Shown: piece after piece, positions 8,107 to 18,033 of the stretch | Layout of the letters: each line of letters begins with the position of its first letter | How positions within the stretch are numbered: position 1 is the first letter of the stretch | Assembly (NCBI RefSeq): GCF_001182825.2 | Contig: NZ_LFYO02000004.1 | Location: 62,001 to 126,000, forward strand | Length of the DNA stretch: 64,000 nt | Source of the DNA: Streptococcus sp. X13SY08 | Lineage (GTDB): Bacteria; Bacillota; Bacilli; Lactobacillales; Streptococcaceae | Reading direction: 5' to 3' | The notes under the pieces: generated by a model | The model's input: only the letters and a program-made list of their open reading frames with translations | Told to the model about the DNA's origin: nothing | Databases searched by the model: none | Position numbers and translations under genes: made by a program

Positions 8107-10149
8107 TTGTCACGGATGGTTGTTTCAAAGTCAGTTGTATAAAGGATGAGACGCAAAGTATCTCCTTTTTCGAATTGGTAAATAGTTGGTTGTAATTCCC
8201 AATCCAAGTCTAGCCAAGTATCTGCAGGAACATCTTCGATTGTCAGTAAATCTGTGCGATTTTGCAGGTTGAGATGCCCTTTTGTGACAACACGATGAGG
8301 TGTGTCCATGAATGGCAATTCTGTTAGATTTTCTTGAGCATGGTAGCGACCGTTATCCAGACTGAGACGTGATTTGAGCGTTGGAATCGGTAGCAACCGT
8401 TTCTTGCTACCAAAGTCTAACAGCTGGGCGGAAATCAGTCCCTTGTCTACGCTTGATTTAACACGAAGGTGGAGGCTGGCGCGACCATTTAAAAGAAAGT
8501 CTTCTTCAATGGGAATGTCAATGGTTACTTGATTAGCCTTGTCCGCATGCAGATCTGCATGGAAAGTCGAATAGGATTTGCCATAACGCACGAAATCCTC
8601 TTTGGTATAATGGTTGTCAATTGTTGTTTCCTCTGAACCAAGGGGCAAAGTGAGCTTATCCTGACTACCAAAGGTCTCCAAAGTTGTCCAGCTTTGATCT
8701 GAACTATTGTCTTGCCAAACGATGGTTGGAAGTGTATAGCCGTTTTCATGGCCCAATAGTTTTTGACTGAGGAGGGCATTCATAGCCTCACGGAAATCAA
8801 TGGACTGCCAGTTGTTCATATAGACATGGGCACCGTTGTGGAAGAAGAGATGTTTGTTGATGGATGATGGCAGAGCATGGAACGTATGATAAACATGGAT
8901 TGGTTTTACATTCCAGTCCTGTGAACCATGTGTGAAGACTACCTCGCACTTGACCTTTTTAGCATGGAGCAGGTAGTTGCGATCATGCCAATACTGATTG
9001 TAATCGCCGCTTGCACGGTCCAGAGAACGCCCTTCTGCATCAAAGCCAGCTTGGTAGATGGCACGCTGACGCAAGAAATCTCCAGCCTGCAAGCTACGAG
9101 AGTAAGTTAGTGCGGTCAAACTATCCAAATCCTCACCAGGATAGCCTCCGGGACTTGTTACGAGTCCATTCTCACGGTAGTAATCATACCAAGAAGAGAT
9201 CCCCGCTTCGGCAATGACTACTTCTAAACCATCCACGCCAGTTGTTGCAAGGGCATTGGACATGGTACCGAGATAAGAAAGACCAGTCGTTGCGACCTTA
9301 CCAGATAATCGCCAGAGGTCATGTAACCGGTGGAACCAAGCGTTCCTACCCCTGAGACATGGATGCTAGCAAATCCGCGCGAAAGGAAATAATCATTGAG
9401 TGAGTAGGAGCCGATATGCCCCAATTTTTCGCTGGCGGAACCAATTGGTAAATCGCGCATATCGCCAGGTAGCTTTTCTACTTCATGATCCGCTACAGAA
9501 ATGATTCCAGCTTCTTTTTTAATCAAGCCACCTTCCATTTTATGAAGAGCAGCATATCAAAATGTGGACGTAAAATCGATACCTTGACAATATCTGTTTG
9601 CCCATTTCCAGCTGTGTCCACGGGCGTTTCCACATAGACCACTTCGCGAATGAGATCTTTGGTTGAAAAAGTCGCCAAGGCTTTACCATTGAAGAAATGA
9701 TAGGCATTATCCTCGGGAATAAAATCATCCGCCACTAGCTGGTCGATTAAGGAATTGCCATCTTTAGTGCGCGTGTTGAGGAGCTGATAGAGGTTTTCAA
9801 TGACTGGACCAAATACAATTGGAAAAGCCGTCTCCGTGCGGAAATTTTCCACCACTGTGTAATCCATACCAGGCACAAAGCCCAATAGCTGAAACGCTAT
9901 TTGGTAGAAGACTGGAGCTGTCAAGTCACGATCAGATTGGAAAAAGCTCAATAAATCTGTCTCAGGATCTGCAAGAAGATTAGATAAAGCAAAATCTGTG
10001 TCTGCTGTTAGAAAGAAAATCTTACGGACAAAGCTTTCCACGTTTTCCTTATCAGTTTTTTCTAGATGGAGCTCAAATCCTAGCTCAGTCAGTTCTGTTA
10101 GCATTGTTTTCAGGTCTTTTTTGATATAAGAAAATTGATTAAAACGCAT
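8046..10149 (-). pseudogene. pepX: Xaa-Pro dipeptidyl-peptidase PepX, three deletions
   Basis: PepX is a cytoplasmic serine peptidase of about 760 residues that removes X-Pro dipeptides from peptides. The N-terminal 200 residues (10149 to about 9550) end after SILRPHFDML. The next block restarts in another frame at ALHKMEGGLIKKEAG, so about 18 residues are missing. A second gap joins TGYMTSGDY to [13 protein letters not shown] with about 40 residues lost and a frameshift near 9300. The catalytic Ser (TGLSYLGT), Asp (HGSQDWNV) and His ([10 protein letters not shown]) are still encoded, but in separate frames. The C-terminus after TTIRDKK is also lost and runs into the opposing terminator. It is divergent from the aquaglyceroporin gene, as in lactococci. 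Confidence 0.9.
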
Positions 10150-10177
10150 TTATTTATCCTTTTCTATAAATTCTCTA

Positions 10178-10218
10178 TTTACATTCTCTATTATAGTTGA
10201 TAAAATAGTTTTTGTCTA
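10178..10218. promoter_or_regulatory. Overlapping divergent promoters of pepX and gla
   Basis: Plus strand: -35 TTTACA (10178-10183), -10 TAAAAT (10201-10206), spacer 17. Minus strand: -35 TAGACA (10213-10218), -10 TATAAT (10190-10195), spacer 17. The two core promoters interleave, so RNA polymerase could not occupy both at once. Confidence 0.6.
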
Positions 10219-10240
10219 AAATATTTGGAGGAAATGACAA

Positions 10241-11092
10241 ATGGATGTAGCAGTAAATGTAAAATATATTACAGAATTTTTGGCAACAGCTCTTCTCATC
10301 ATTATCGGGAATGGTACAGTAGCCAACGTTGACCTAAAAGGGACCAAAGGAAACAACTCAGGTTGGATTCTCATAGCCATTGGTTATGGTTTGGCAGTTA
10401 TGATGCCAGCTATGATGTTTGGAAATGTCTCTGGTAACCACATCAATCCAGCTTTCACGCTTGGTTTAGCTATTTCTGGTTATTTTGACTGGGCTTTGGT
10501 ACCAGGTTATATTGCAGCGCAAGTTTTGGGTGCTATTGCAGGTCAAGCGGTTGTTGTTGGTGTTTATCGCCCATATTTCTTGAAAACTGAAAATAGCAAC
10601 CACGTATTGGGTAGTTTCTCAACTATTTCAGCCTTGGATGATGGCACAAAAGAAAGTCGTAAAGCTTCATTGATCAATGGTTTCCTCAATGAATTCTTTG
10701 GATCGTTTGTCCTATTCTTTGGTGCTTTGGCTATGACCAAACACTACTTCGGAGCAGAAGTAGTACAGTACTTAGAATCTCAAGGTGCAAATCTATCTGA
10801 TGTAGCTGCTCGTCATCAAATTAGTAATTACTTAACACCTGGTTTGAATGTGGCTCACTTGGGTCTTGGATTCCTTGTGATGGCACTTGTAGCAGCAGTT
10901 GGTGGCCCAACTGGACCAGCTCTCAACCCAGCTCGTGACCTCGGACCTCGTATCCTCCATGCAACCTTGCCAGCTTCTGTGCTTGGTTCAGCAAAAGCTG
11001 ATTCAAAATGGTGGTATGCTTGGGTGCCTGTTGTTGCTCCAATCGCGGCGGGTATTGCAGCAGTAGCACTTTATAAAGTGATTTATGGCTAA
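10241..11092 (+). CDS. gla: Aquaglyceroporin (MIP family)
   Basis: A 283-residue membrane channel of the major intrinsic protein family for glycerol and water. The two half-helix signatures are NHINPAFTLG (about residue 67) and GPALNPARDLGPR (about residue 227), both with the NPA motif. Asp after the second NPAR is typical of glycerol-permeable members. Six hydrophobic helices are visible. The start follows GGAGG. Divergent placement against pepX matches the lactococcal gla-pepX locus, which is why I use the symbol; glpF would also be acceptable. It is intact, unlike its divergent partner. Confidence 0.85.
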   Translation: MDVAVNVKYITEFLATALLIIIGNGTVANVDLKGTKGNNSGWILIAIGYGLAVMMPAMMFGNVSGNHINPAFTLGLAISGYFDWALVPGYIAAQVLGAIAGQAVVVGVYRPYFLKTENSNHVLGSFSTISALDDGTKESRKASLINGFLNEFFGSFVLFFGALAMTKHYFGAEVVQYLESQGANLSDVAARHQISNYLTPGLNVAHLGLGFLVMALVAAVGGPTGPALNPARDLGPRILHATLPASVLGSAKADSKWWYAWVPVVAPIAAGIAAVALYKVIYG

Positions 11093-11096
11093 TCGT

Positions 11097-11178
11097 GAGA
11101 GCGGGACAAAAACCGGTCTTGTCGTTAAAATGAAACAAAAAAAGGAGCTAGGACTTTTGTCTCGGCTCCTTTTTTATC
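11097..11178 (-). repeat. Dispersed intergenic repeat, short reverse copy with terminator
   Basis: It begins GAGAGCGGGACAAAA and ends with GGAGCTAGGAC-TTTT-GTCTCGGCTCC plus a T run (11141-11176), which acts as the gla terminator. Both ends match the reverse complement of the long copy at 46.6 kb, with the middle deleted. Confidence 0.65.
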
Positions 11179-11199
11179 AATCGAATAGCACACAAATTC

Positions 11200-11228
11200 T
11201 TGTCAAACCTCTCTTTTTCCTTTACAAT
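11200..11228 (+). promoter_or_regulatory. Promoter of cppA operon
   Basis: -35 TTGTCA (11200-11205), 17 bases, -10 TACAAT (11223-11228), 28 bases before the cppA start. Confidence 0.7.
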
Positions 11229-11256
11229 AGAGAGGTACGCACTCAAGGAGAAAACT

Positions 11257-11985
11257 ATGTTAAAAACACAAACGATTGTGCCTGCTTTGCGGGTCAACAA
11301 CCGAAACATCACTCAAGTCTTTTTGGAAGAAACATTGGGGATGAAAATCCGTCTTGAAGACGCTGCTTTTGGCGAATTTTCTGCCCATGGTGACAAGATC
11401 ATCAAGCTAGTCTTGATAGAGTCCCCAAGCATGCGCACGCGTGCTGTCAAAAGGCCCAAAAAACTCAATCGTATCGTCATCAAAGCCGATAGTAAGGAGA
11501 TTGAGCACCTTCTAGCAACTGGTAGTCTGTTTACCAAACTTTATAAGGGGAAAAACGGCTACGCTTTTGAAGCTATTTCACCAGAAGGAGATCGTTTCTT
11601 GCTACATGGTGAAGAAAACGTCTGTGAATTGCAGGAAATTCTACCGCCTGTCGCCTTTGAAAAGCTAGCAGATGGACGTGGATTATCACGCTTTACGATT
11701 GAGGATATTGCCATCAATACTCCTGATATGGAGGCGAGCCAGACTTTTTACAGTCAAGTTTTACCAGAACAGCCAGACTTGTCTTTTGTCGAGGCGCAAG
11801 GTCCTGATTTGCTAGTAGCACCAGACAGCACTTGGGATTTGGATAGCATTCGCTTTTCTGTGGCAGGTGATTTTAATTGGGCAGAACTCGAAAGCAAGCT
11901 CGCTCAGCCATTTTTTAAAGATAAAAAGGGTCGCTTTATTCAAGCGATGGATCCAAGCAAGATTGAATTATGGTTTGAAAAATGA
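11257..11985 (+). CDS. cppA: CppA family protein (C3-degrading proteinase homologue)
   Basis: 242 residues, with the two-domain CppA layout: an N-terminal domain (1-125) and a C-terminal domain (about 145-242), both with glyoxalase/bleomycin-resistance-like beta patterns. Streptococcal CppA was described as degrading human complement C3; the fold makes the enzymatic mechanism uncertain. No signal peptide is visible. ATG at 11257 follows AAGGAG at 11247-11252 with good spacing, and the longer open frame upstream has no such site. The stop overlaps the next start by 4 bases (ATGA), so the two are translationally coupled. Confidence 0.8.
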   Translation: MLKTQTIVPALRVNNRNITQVFLEETLGMKIRLEDAAFGEFSAHGDKIIKLVLIESPSMRTRAVKRPKKLNRIVIKADSKEIEHLLATGSLFTKLYKGKNGYAFEAISPEGDRFLLHGEENVCELQEILPPVAFEKLADGRGLSRFTIEDIAINTPDMEASQTFYSQVLPEQPDLSFVEAQGPDLLVAPDSTWDLDSIRFSVAGDFNWAELESKLAQPFFKDKKGRFIQAMDPSKIELWFEK

Positions 11986-12905
11986 TCCAAGCTATTATTG
12001 ATAAAATTCAAGAACAAATTCAAGAAAATCTCTATTTAGGAGCCAGTTTGGCTCTTTTTTCTGATGGGAAATGGACGGAATATACTCTTGGACACGTGAC
12101 CGAAGAAGAGATAACAAAGCCTGGCTTGGTCTACGATTTAGCATCTGTCTCTAAAGTTGTTGGCGTAGGAACTGTGCTTATTTTCCTCCTTCAGTCAGGG
12201 CGCTTAGATTTGGATAAAACTTTTCAGTCTTATTATCCTGCTTTTCAAGACGAAACCGTCACTATCCGTGACTTGGTAACACACACATCGGGCATTGATC
12301 CTTTTATTCCCAATCGTGACCAGTTGACGCAGGCGGAGTTAAAAGTAGCTATTGAGCGAATTACCGTGACCGATGATAAGGGATTTCAATATACGGATAT
12401 CAACTTGATTTTGCTGGGATTTTTGGTAGAGTATCTGTTTGGTAAGGACTTGGATCAGGTGTTAGAGGAAGAGATTTTTCAGCCATGGCAGATGGCAGAA
12501 ACTTCTTTTGGCCCTGTGCCCGGTGCTGTCCCAACGATTAAGGGGATTTCGGATGGACAAGTTCATGATCCTAAGGCAAAGGTTCTCGGACCTCATTGTG
12601 GCTCTGCAGGACTCTTTTCCACTATTCATGATCTGGAGCTCTTTCTCACTCACTACCTAACTGATGCTTTTACGGAAAATTTAACCAGCAATATTAGTTC
12701 ATCAAAGCCACGCTCCATTGTTTGGAATATTGACGATGAAGACTGGCTGGACCATACGGGTTATACAGGGCCTTTTATCATGGTAAACCGCAAAGCTCAA
12801 AAAGCAGCTATCTTCTTGACCAATCGAACCTATCTTTATGACAATCGGTCTCTCTGGATTGCCAAAAGACGGGAATTGCGGGATATAATCAAGAAAAATT
12901 TATAA
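11982..12905 (+). CDS. Beta-lactamase-fold serine hydrolase
   Basis: 307 residues, penicillin-binding-protein-like/class C beta-lactamase fold. The SxxK motif is SVSK near residue 55, the second motif is YTD near residue 138 (YxN equivalent), and HTG near residue 259 stands in for KTG. No signal peptide is seen, so a cytoplasmic esterase/amidase role is more likely than antibiotic hydrolysis. It overlaps cppA by 4 bases and shares its promoter. The substrate is unknown. The frame is intact. Confidence 0.8.
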   Translation: MIQAIIDKIQEQIQENLYLGASLALFSDGKWTEYTLGHVTEEEITKPGLVYDLASVSKVVGVGTVLIFLLQSGRLDLDKTFQSYYPAFQDETVTIRDLVTHTSGIDPFIPNRDQLTQAELKVAIERITVTDDKGFQYTDINLILLGFLVEYLFGKDLDQVLEEEIFQPWQMAETSFGPVPGAVPTIKGISDGQVHDPKAKVLGPHCGSAGLFSTIHDLELFLTHYLTDAFTENLTSNISSSKPRSIVWNIDDEDWLDHTGYTGPFIMVNRKAQKAAIFLTNRTYLYDNRSLWIAKRRELRDIIKKNL

Positions 12906-13068
12906 TGTCCAATGGCCATAGTTTTCAAAATGTATGAAAGGAAATTGACATAAAACTTCCTGAAACGAGACAAATTTGTAACAAAACACATGTGTTTTTA
13001 ATCTGGGTATTATTTTTTTGATACATAGATTTGTTAACATGTATATATCACATTTTGGAGAAGTATAC

Positions 13069-13890
13069 ATGAAACAATTTTTAGGAAAAGCAACGGCACT
13101 GACTCTACTTGTAAGTGGAGGATTTTTTGCGGGACAACTGGTTCAGGCAGATAGCTACACGATTCAGGACGGCGATTCTTTTTATTCTATCGCACAAAGC
13201 TACGGTATTGATGCTTATGAATTGGCAGCAACAAATGGCATGGGAATTTATGATCTTATTTTACCAGGTCAAGTATTGACTCTTCCAGGAGTGTCAACAA
13301 TGCTGGCAGCACCTGTTGTAGAAAGTACTCCGCAGGCGGCAACATCTTCTTATACTGTTCAAAATGGGGATTCGTTTTCCACTATTGCAGCAGCACATGG
13401 GATGGATTTAAATCAATTAGCTGCTAATAATGGTATGAGTATTTACGATTACATCGTGCCAGATCAAGTTTTGCAAGTAGCTGCGCAAGCAACAGCACCA
13501 ACAGCTACTGAAACAAGCACCTCATCCTACTATCTGGAAGATTTTGATTATGAACCAGGCATTAACTATCCAATCGGTCAATGTACGTGGGCTGTTCAAA
13601 AATTAACTGGCTGGGCAGGCGATTGGTGGGGCAATGCTGCGGATTGGGGTCGTCATGCGGCGCGTGAAGGATTCTCCGTTGGCACAGAAGCGATGGTTGG
13701 AGCCATTGCAGTTTGGGATGATGGAGCTTATGGTCATGTTGCCTATGTGACAGACGTCATGAGTAGTACCCAAATACAAGTCTTAGAAGCCAATATTAAC
13801 GGCCGCCAATGGATTGATAACCATCGTGGCTGGATTAATCCGCTGAATACAACAAGTCTAGTAACTTATATTTATCCACCAGAATATTAA
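13069..13890 (+). CDS. Secreted LysM-CHAP peptidoglycan hydrolase
   Basis: 273 residues from ATG 13069, preceded by GGAG at 13057-13060. Signal peptide KKATALTLLVSGGFFAGQLVQA-like, cleaved near residue 25. Two LysM domains follow: YTIQDGDSFYSIAQSYGID (about 27-70) and YTVQNGDSFSTIAAAHGMD (about 95-140). A linker leads to a C-terminal CHAP domain (about 165-270) with the catalytic Cys in GQCTWAV, His in GHVAYV and a later Asn in EANING. It resembles streptococcal cell-separation or wall-turnover amidases controlled by WalRK, but I do not see a convincing WalR box upstream. A repeat element follows. Confidence 0.85.
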   Translation: MKQFLGKATALTLLVSGGFFAGQLVQADSYTIQDGDSFYSIAQSYGIDAYELAATNGMGIYDLILPGQVLTLPGVSTMLAAPVVESTPQAATSSYTVQNGDSFSTIAAAHGMDLNQLAANNGMSIYDYIVPDQVLQVAAQATAPTATETSTSSYYLEDFDYEPGINYPIGQCTWAVQKLTGWAGDWWGNAADWGRHAAREGFSVGTEAMVGAIAVWDDGAYGHVAYVTDVMSSTQIQVLEANINGRQWIDNHRGWINPLNTTSLVTYIYPPEY

Positions 13891-13897
13891 AATATTC

Positions 13898-14100
13898 GGA
13901 AGAGGTTGGGGCAAAAGTCCTGCCTCTTTTCACTTTTTGAGCCCTAGCAGTTCGAAGTAATGCTTGCTTGAAAGTTTTTACCTCTTGCACCGCAAAGAGG
14001 AGCGTCCTTTCTAATCCACTGTGCATACGTGGGAGTAACAAGGTCTGAGGACAGACCTTGTTAGATCGAATGCATAAAACGAAGAAAGTGAAGACAAGAC
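13898..14100 (+). repeat. Dispersed intergenic repeat, long copy
   Basis: It begins GAGGTTGGGGC-AAAA-GTCCTGCCTC, which serves as a terminator for the CHAP gene, and carries the shared CACTGTGC block. A perfect 10-bp hairpin follows: AACAAGGTCT (14037-14046) and AGACCTTGTT (14053-14062). The middle resembles the copy at 21.8 kb (CTTTTTGAG, AGCAGTT, CTTGCA-CGCAAAG). Confidence 0.65.
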
Positions 14101-14158
14101 CAAAATCGTTATTTAGGAAGATTTATTGATTTTTTCTGACTATCTTTTCAACATTTTC

Positions 14159-14382
14159 TTGACAGAGCTTGTAATTCTTAGTAGACTGGTAAAAATTGTT
14201 AATAGCTTTAACTGTGTCCCGTGAGACATAAAAGTGAATCAAGAGGTGAAGAGGCTTCTGGCTTTTTCATGCTATTATCATGCACTTTTAAGGACGGGAA
14301 ATCTAGGATTTCTCGTTTTTGTTTGGGCTTTTCTCAATTTAATAAAGCTAGCCAGTGAGTTAGCATTAAAAAGGAGAATACT
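14159..14382 (+). promoter_or_regulatory. Promoter and structured leader with terminator-like hairpin
   Basis: -35 TTGACA (14159-14164), 17 bases, -10 TAGACT (14182-14187). The roughly 190-nt leader contains AAAAGTG near 14236 able to pair with CACTTTT near 14283. It then has ACGGGAAATC-TAG-GATTTCTCGT plus TTTTTG at about 14294-14321, an intrinsic-terminator shape about 60 bases upstream of the coding start. A terminator inside a leader suggests attenuation of the MFS gene. No known riboswitch class was recognised. Confidence 0.5.
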
Positions 14383-15603
14383 ATGTTGGGTTTGACACTC
14401 GATAAGAATAATCAGCGTGCATTGGCGTCTGCCATCGTTGCATCAGGGACCGACGATTTGAACGTCATGTTTCTCTCGTTTTCTATGGCAAGTATCATAG
14501 CAGAGCTGGGTATTTCAGGAGTGCAGGCAGGATGGATTGCCACTATCACCAATCTGGGCATGCTTCTGGGTGGACTAGTCTTCGGACTCTTGGCTGACCG
14601 CTACAATAAATTTAAAGTCTTCAAATGGACCATCATCGTATTTGCAGTAGCAACAGGACTCATTTACTTTACGACTAGTTTGCCTTATCTATACTTGATG
14701 CGCTTCATTGCAGGGATCGGTGTCGGTGGGGAATACGGTGTTGCCATTGCCATCATGGCAGGCATTGTGCCCAAGGAGAAAATGGGACGCGTTTCCTCGC
14801 TCAATGGAATTGCGGGACAGATTGGTTCCATCAGCTCTGCCTTGTTAGCAGGCTGGTTGGCGCCGAGTCTGGGGTGGAAAGGTCTATTCCTATTTGGTTT
14901 GACTCCTCTCCTGTTAGTGCTTTGGATGCAATTTTTCATTAAAGAGGACCAAATCATGGATCACGGTCAAGGACAAGATGTGGAAGATACTCAAATCGCT
15001 CATGTTGGTCAACTTTTTAAAACTCCTACTTTGACAGCTCAGACCTTGGCTCTCATGGTGATGACAACGGTACAGATCGCAGGATATTTTGGGATGGTGA
15101 ATTGGCTGCCCACTATTATTCAGACCAGTCTCAATATCAGCGTCAAAGATTCATCACTTTGGATGGTGACGACTATTCTAGGCATGTGTATCGGGATGTT
15201 GGTCTTCGGACAAATCTTGGATTCATTCGGACCGCGTCCAGTGTATAGTGCTTTCCTTCTGGCATCTGCAGTCTGTGTCTATCTATTCCAATTTGCCAAC
15301 TCTCAAATGACCATGATTTTTGGTGGAATGGTCGTTGGGTTCTTTGTAAACGGCATGTTTGCAGGTTACGGTGCTATGATTACTCGTCTTTATCCGCATC
15401 ATATCCGCTCCACGGCAAATAATGTCATCTTAAATGTAGGGCGCGCTGTGGGAGGTTTTTCATCGGTCATCATTGGCATGATTTTAGATGCTTCAAACGT
15501 CGCAACGGTTATGATTTTCCTCTCCAGCCTTTACTTGATCAGCTTTGTAGCCATGCTTTCCATTAAAAATCTTAAAACAGAAAATTATCATCAGTTTCAA
15601 TAA
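14383..15603 (+). CDS. MFS transporter, aromatic-acid/metabolite:H+ symporter type
   Basis: 406 residues with 12 predicted membrane helices. The loop 2-3 signature GLLADRYNKFKV and the conserved GIGVGGEYG in helix 4 place it in the sugar/aromatic acid:proton symporter part of the MFS. The substrate is not evident; niacin- or benzoate-type carriers share these motifs. The usual N-terminal Asp-rich helix-1 motif reads TDDLNVMFL. ATG follows AAGGAG. Its leader has an attenuator-like terminator, so expression is probably controlled by a ligand or by translation. Confidence 0.75.
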   Translation: MLGLTLDKNNQRALASAIVASGTDDLNVMFLSFSMASIIAELGISGVQAGWIATITNLGMLLGGLVFGLLADRYNKFKVFKWTIIVFAVATGLIYFTTSLPYLYLMRFIAGIGVGGEYGVAIAIMAGIVPKEKMGRVSSLNGIAGQIGSISSALLAGWLAPSLGWKGLFLFGLTPLLLVLWMQFFIKEDQIMDHGQGQDVEDTQIAHVGQLFKTPTLTAQTLALMVMTTVQIAGYFGMVNWLPTIIQTSLNISVKDSSLWMVTTILGMCIGMLVFGQILDSFGPRPVYSAFLLASAVCVYLFQFANSQMTMIFGGMVVGFFVNGMFAGYGAMITRLYPHHIRSTANNVILNVGRAVGGFSSVIIGMILDASNVATVMIFLSSLYLISFVAMLSIKNLKTENYHQFQ

Positions 15604-15608
15604 AATAA

Positions 15609-15631
15609 GCTCTCCCATGGAGAGCATTTTT
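15609..15631 (+). terminator. Terminator of the MFS gene
   Basis: GCTCTCC-CAT-GGAGAGC followed by ATTTTTAT. Confidence 0.85.
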
Positions 15632-15636
15632 ATATC

Positions 15637-15663
15637 AAAAAAACCTTGCCGCGAGGCAAGGTT
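15637..15663 (-). terminator. Terminator of pflB
   Basis: AACCTTGCC-GCGA-GGCAAGGTT with a T run on the minus strand. Confidence 0.85.
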
Positions 15664-15671
15664 TTCATGTA

Positions 15672-17956
15672 TTAGTTACCTGAGATTGCTTCAGCAGCAT
15701 CATCCATTGAAAGAACTTCGTGGAAGACACGTTGTGTCAATTCAGTTTTTTGTTCTGGTGTGAGGTATTTAGTGTTTACACAGTATCCAGAGATACGAAC
15801 GATGACATCTTCACCGGCCATGATTTTCTCATAAACGTCGTTCAAGTCCATAACGTTCAAGTTAACGTGTTGGCCTCCACCTTCGAAGTAACCATCAAGG
15901 ACTGTTACCAAGTTTGTCACTTGCTCGTCAAATGTTTTACCAAGAGCTTTTGGTGATACTTGAGTTGTCAATGAGATACCATCGGCAGCATAAGAGAAGT
16001 CAAGACTTGACAATGAGTTCAAGTTTTGCAACCAACCACCACGAGCTTTATTTGATGGGTTGGCACCTGGTGAGAAGAATTCCAATTGTGACAAGTTTGT
16101 AGAACCGTCTTCATTGAGGAATACACCACGGTGAACTGGTGAGTGACCAGTTTGTTTAGAGTAGGCAACGTTTGAAGTAATTGTAAGAAGTGAAACAGTC
16201 GCTTCAGCGTCTTTGTAGAGTTTGTGGCTACGAAGACGAGTTGTGTAAGCTTCAATCAACCATTCTGCCAATTCGTTTGAATGTGGGTCATCTTCACCCC
16301 AACGTGGGTAGTCGCCAGTTGTTTCGTAGTCGTAAACATAACCGTTTTCGTCACGGAGAGTCTTAACAGTTGCGTACTTGATAGCTGACAATGTATCGAC
16401 TGTATTTGCGAAACCACAGATACCGAATCCCATGTTAGCGCGGTGTTTTGTAGGCAAGAAGGCCATTTGAACTGCTTCGTAGTTGTACTTGTCGGTCATG
16501 TAGTGGATGATGTTCAAAGCATCTACATAAGTGTCTGTTAACCAGTCAAGAGATTTTTCAAAGTTAGCTTTGACTTCTTCGAAATCAAGTATTTCTGATG
16601 TTACAGGTTCGATGTCAAATACTTTGTAGTCTTTATGAACATCGTCGTAACCACCGTTGATACCAGTAAGAAGAGCTTTCAAGACGTTAACACGAGCACC
16701 GAAGTACTGGATGTTGTGGCGGCCTTCTTCGTTTTCTGGGTCAAGTGGAGACACACAACATGAGATACAGCTCATTTCGCCGTAACCATCTTTAGCCATT
16801 GTTGTTACACCTTCGTATTGGATAGACGAGTGTTTGTGGCTCATCTTCATACAATATTTACGGAAGCTGTCTGGCAATTGATCTGTCCAAAGAACTGTCA
16901 AGTTTGGTTCTGGTGAGTTACCGATGTTGTCAAGAGTATTCAAGAAACGGTAGTCCATTTTTGTAACACGGTGACGACCGTCAGCACCCATACCTGCCAT
17001 AGAAGTTGTGATGAAGGTTGGGTCACCTGAGTAGAGGGCATCGTAAGCTTTTGTACGAGCGAATTTCACTGTACGAAGTTTCATAACGAAATCATCTACG
17101 AATTCTTGGATTTCTGATTCTGTAAATGTACCGCGAGCCAAGTCCCGTTCTGCGTAAATATCAAGGACGATTGGCACACGACCAAGTGAAGTAGCGGCAC
17201 CGTTGATGACACGACATACGGCCATGAAGGCGATGTTTGTCCATTGGATCGCTTCTTTCACGTTCATAGCTGGTTTACGAACATCAAGGCCGTAAAGGTC
17301 ACCAAGGCGAACAACCTGTTGCAATGCTTGGTATTGAAGGTTGATTTCTTCACGAAGACGGATAGTTTCTTCAGTGGTGTCTGTTATAGAATTCCAGTCT
17401 GCAACTTTTTCTTCCATCAAGTAGTCTGCACCGTAAAGAGCAAGACGTGCGTAGACACCAATGATACGTCCACGTGAGTATGCATCTGGAAGACCAGTTA
17501 CTGTGTGGGCATGGCGAGCACGACGAACGTTTGGTGTGTAAGCACGGAAGATACCGTCATTAACAGTTGTTACGTGTTTTGTGTAGATTTCATGAAGGGC
17601 TGGGTCTGGTGTGTAGCCATTTTCAGTCAAAGTAGTTTCCGCCATACGGATACCACCTTTTGGCATGAAGCTCAATTTAAAGAGTTCATCGTTTTGAAGA
17701 CCAAAAATTAATTCGTCTTCTTTAGAGATATAACCAGCAGGAAAGAAGCTTTTGTTTTCTCTACGATTTTTTTAATTTTGAGTGAACGCTCTGTTGCACC
17801 AGCAAGGAAGCTTTCGTCACCATTATATGGTGTGTAGTTTGCTTGTACAAAACGAGATACACTAGCTTTTTCTTGCCAGTCAGTACCTGCAAAGCCTTCC
17901 CAGGCTTGGGCAAAGATGTCTTCCGTCACGTTTTTAGTTTTAACTTTTGTTGACAT
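15672..17956 (-). pseudogene. pflB: Pyruvate formate-lyase, N-terminal deletion and frameshift
   Basis: PflB is a glycyl-radical enzyme splitting pyruvate and CoA into formate and acetyl-CoA under anaerobiosis. The first 74 residues from 17956 are normal and end after [11 protein letters not shown]. About 19 expected residues are missing and the frame shifts, giving a stop near 17708. The continuation ([14 protein letters not shown], then [15 protein letters not shown]) is open from about 17740 to 15672. The catalytic [10 protein letters not shown] cysteines and the radical loop RISGYCVNT near the C-terminus are intact. An internal start at MPKGG would lack the N-terminal 110 residues and has no clear ribosome site. 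The lesion should abolish formate production. Confidence 0.9.
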
Positions 17957-18004
17957 GAGGGTTCTCCTTTATAATTTAAGCACTATCGTACTTTTATGCT
18001 CCTA

Positions 18005-18033
18005 TTATAGCACTTGTGAAGTATTAGCACAAG
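18005..18033 (-). promoter_or_regulatory. pflB promoter overlapping a Rex-like palindrome
   Basis: Minus strand -35 TTGTGC (18033-18028) and -10 TATAAT (18010-18005) with 17-base spacing. On the plus strand TTGTGAAGTATTAGCACAA (18015-18033) has TTGTG/CACAA half-sites as in the redox sensor Rex operator, although the spacing is one base longer than the usual 18-bp site. This is consistent with NADH/NAD control of pflB. Confidence 0.5.

Noticed and set aside
13021-13050. Possible WalR box before the CHAP gene
   Set aside because: TGTTAA and TGTATA occur but the spacing does not fit the TGTWAH-N5-TGTWAH pattern.
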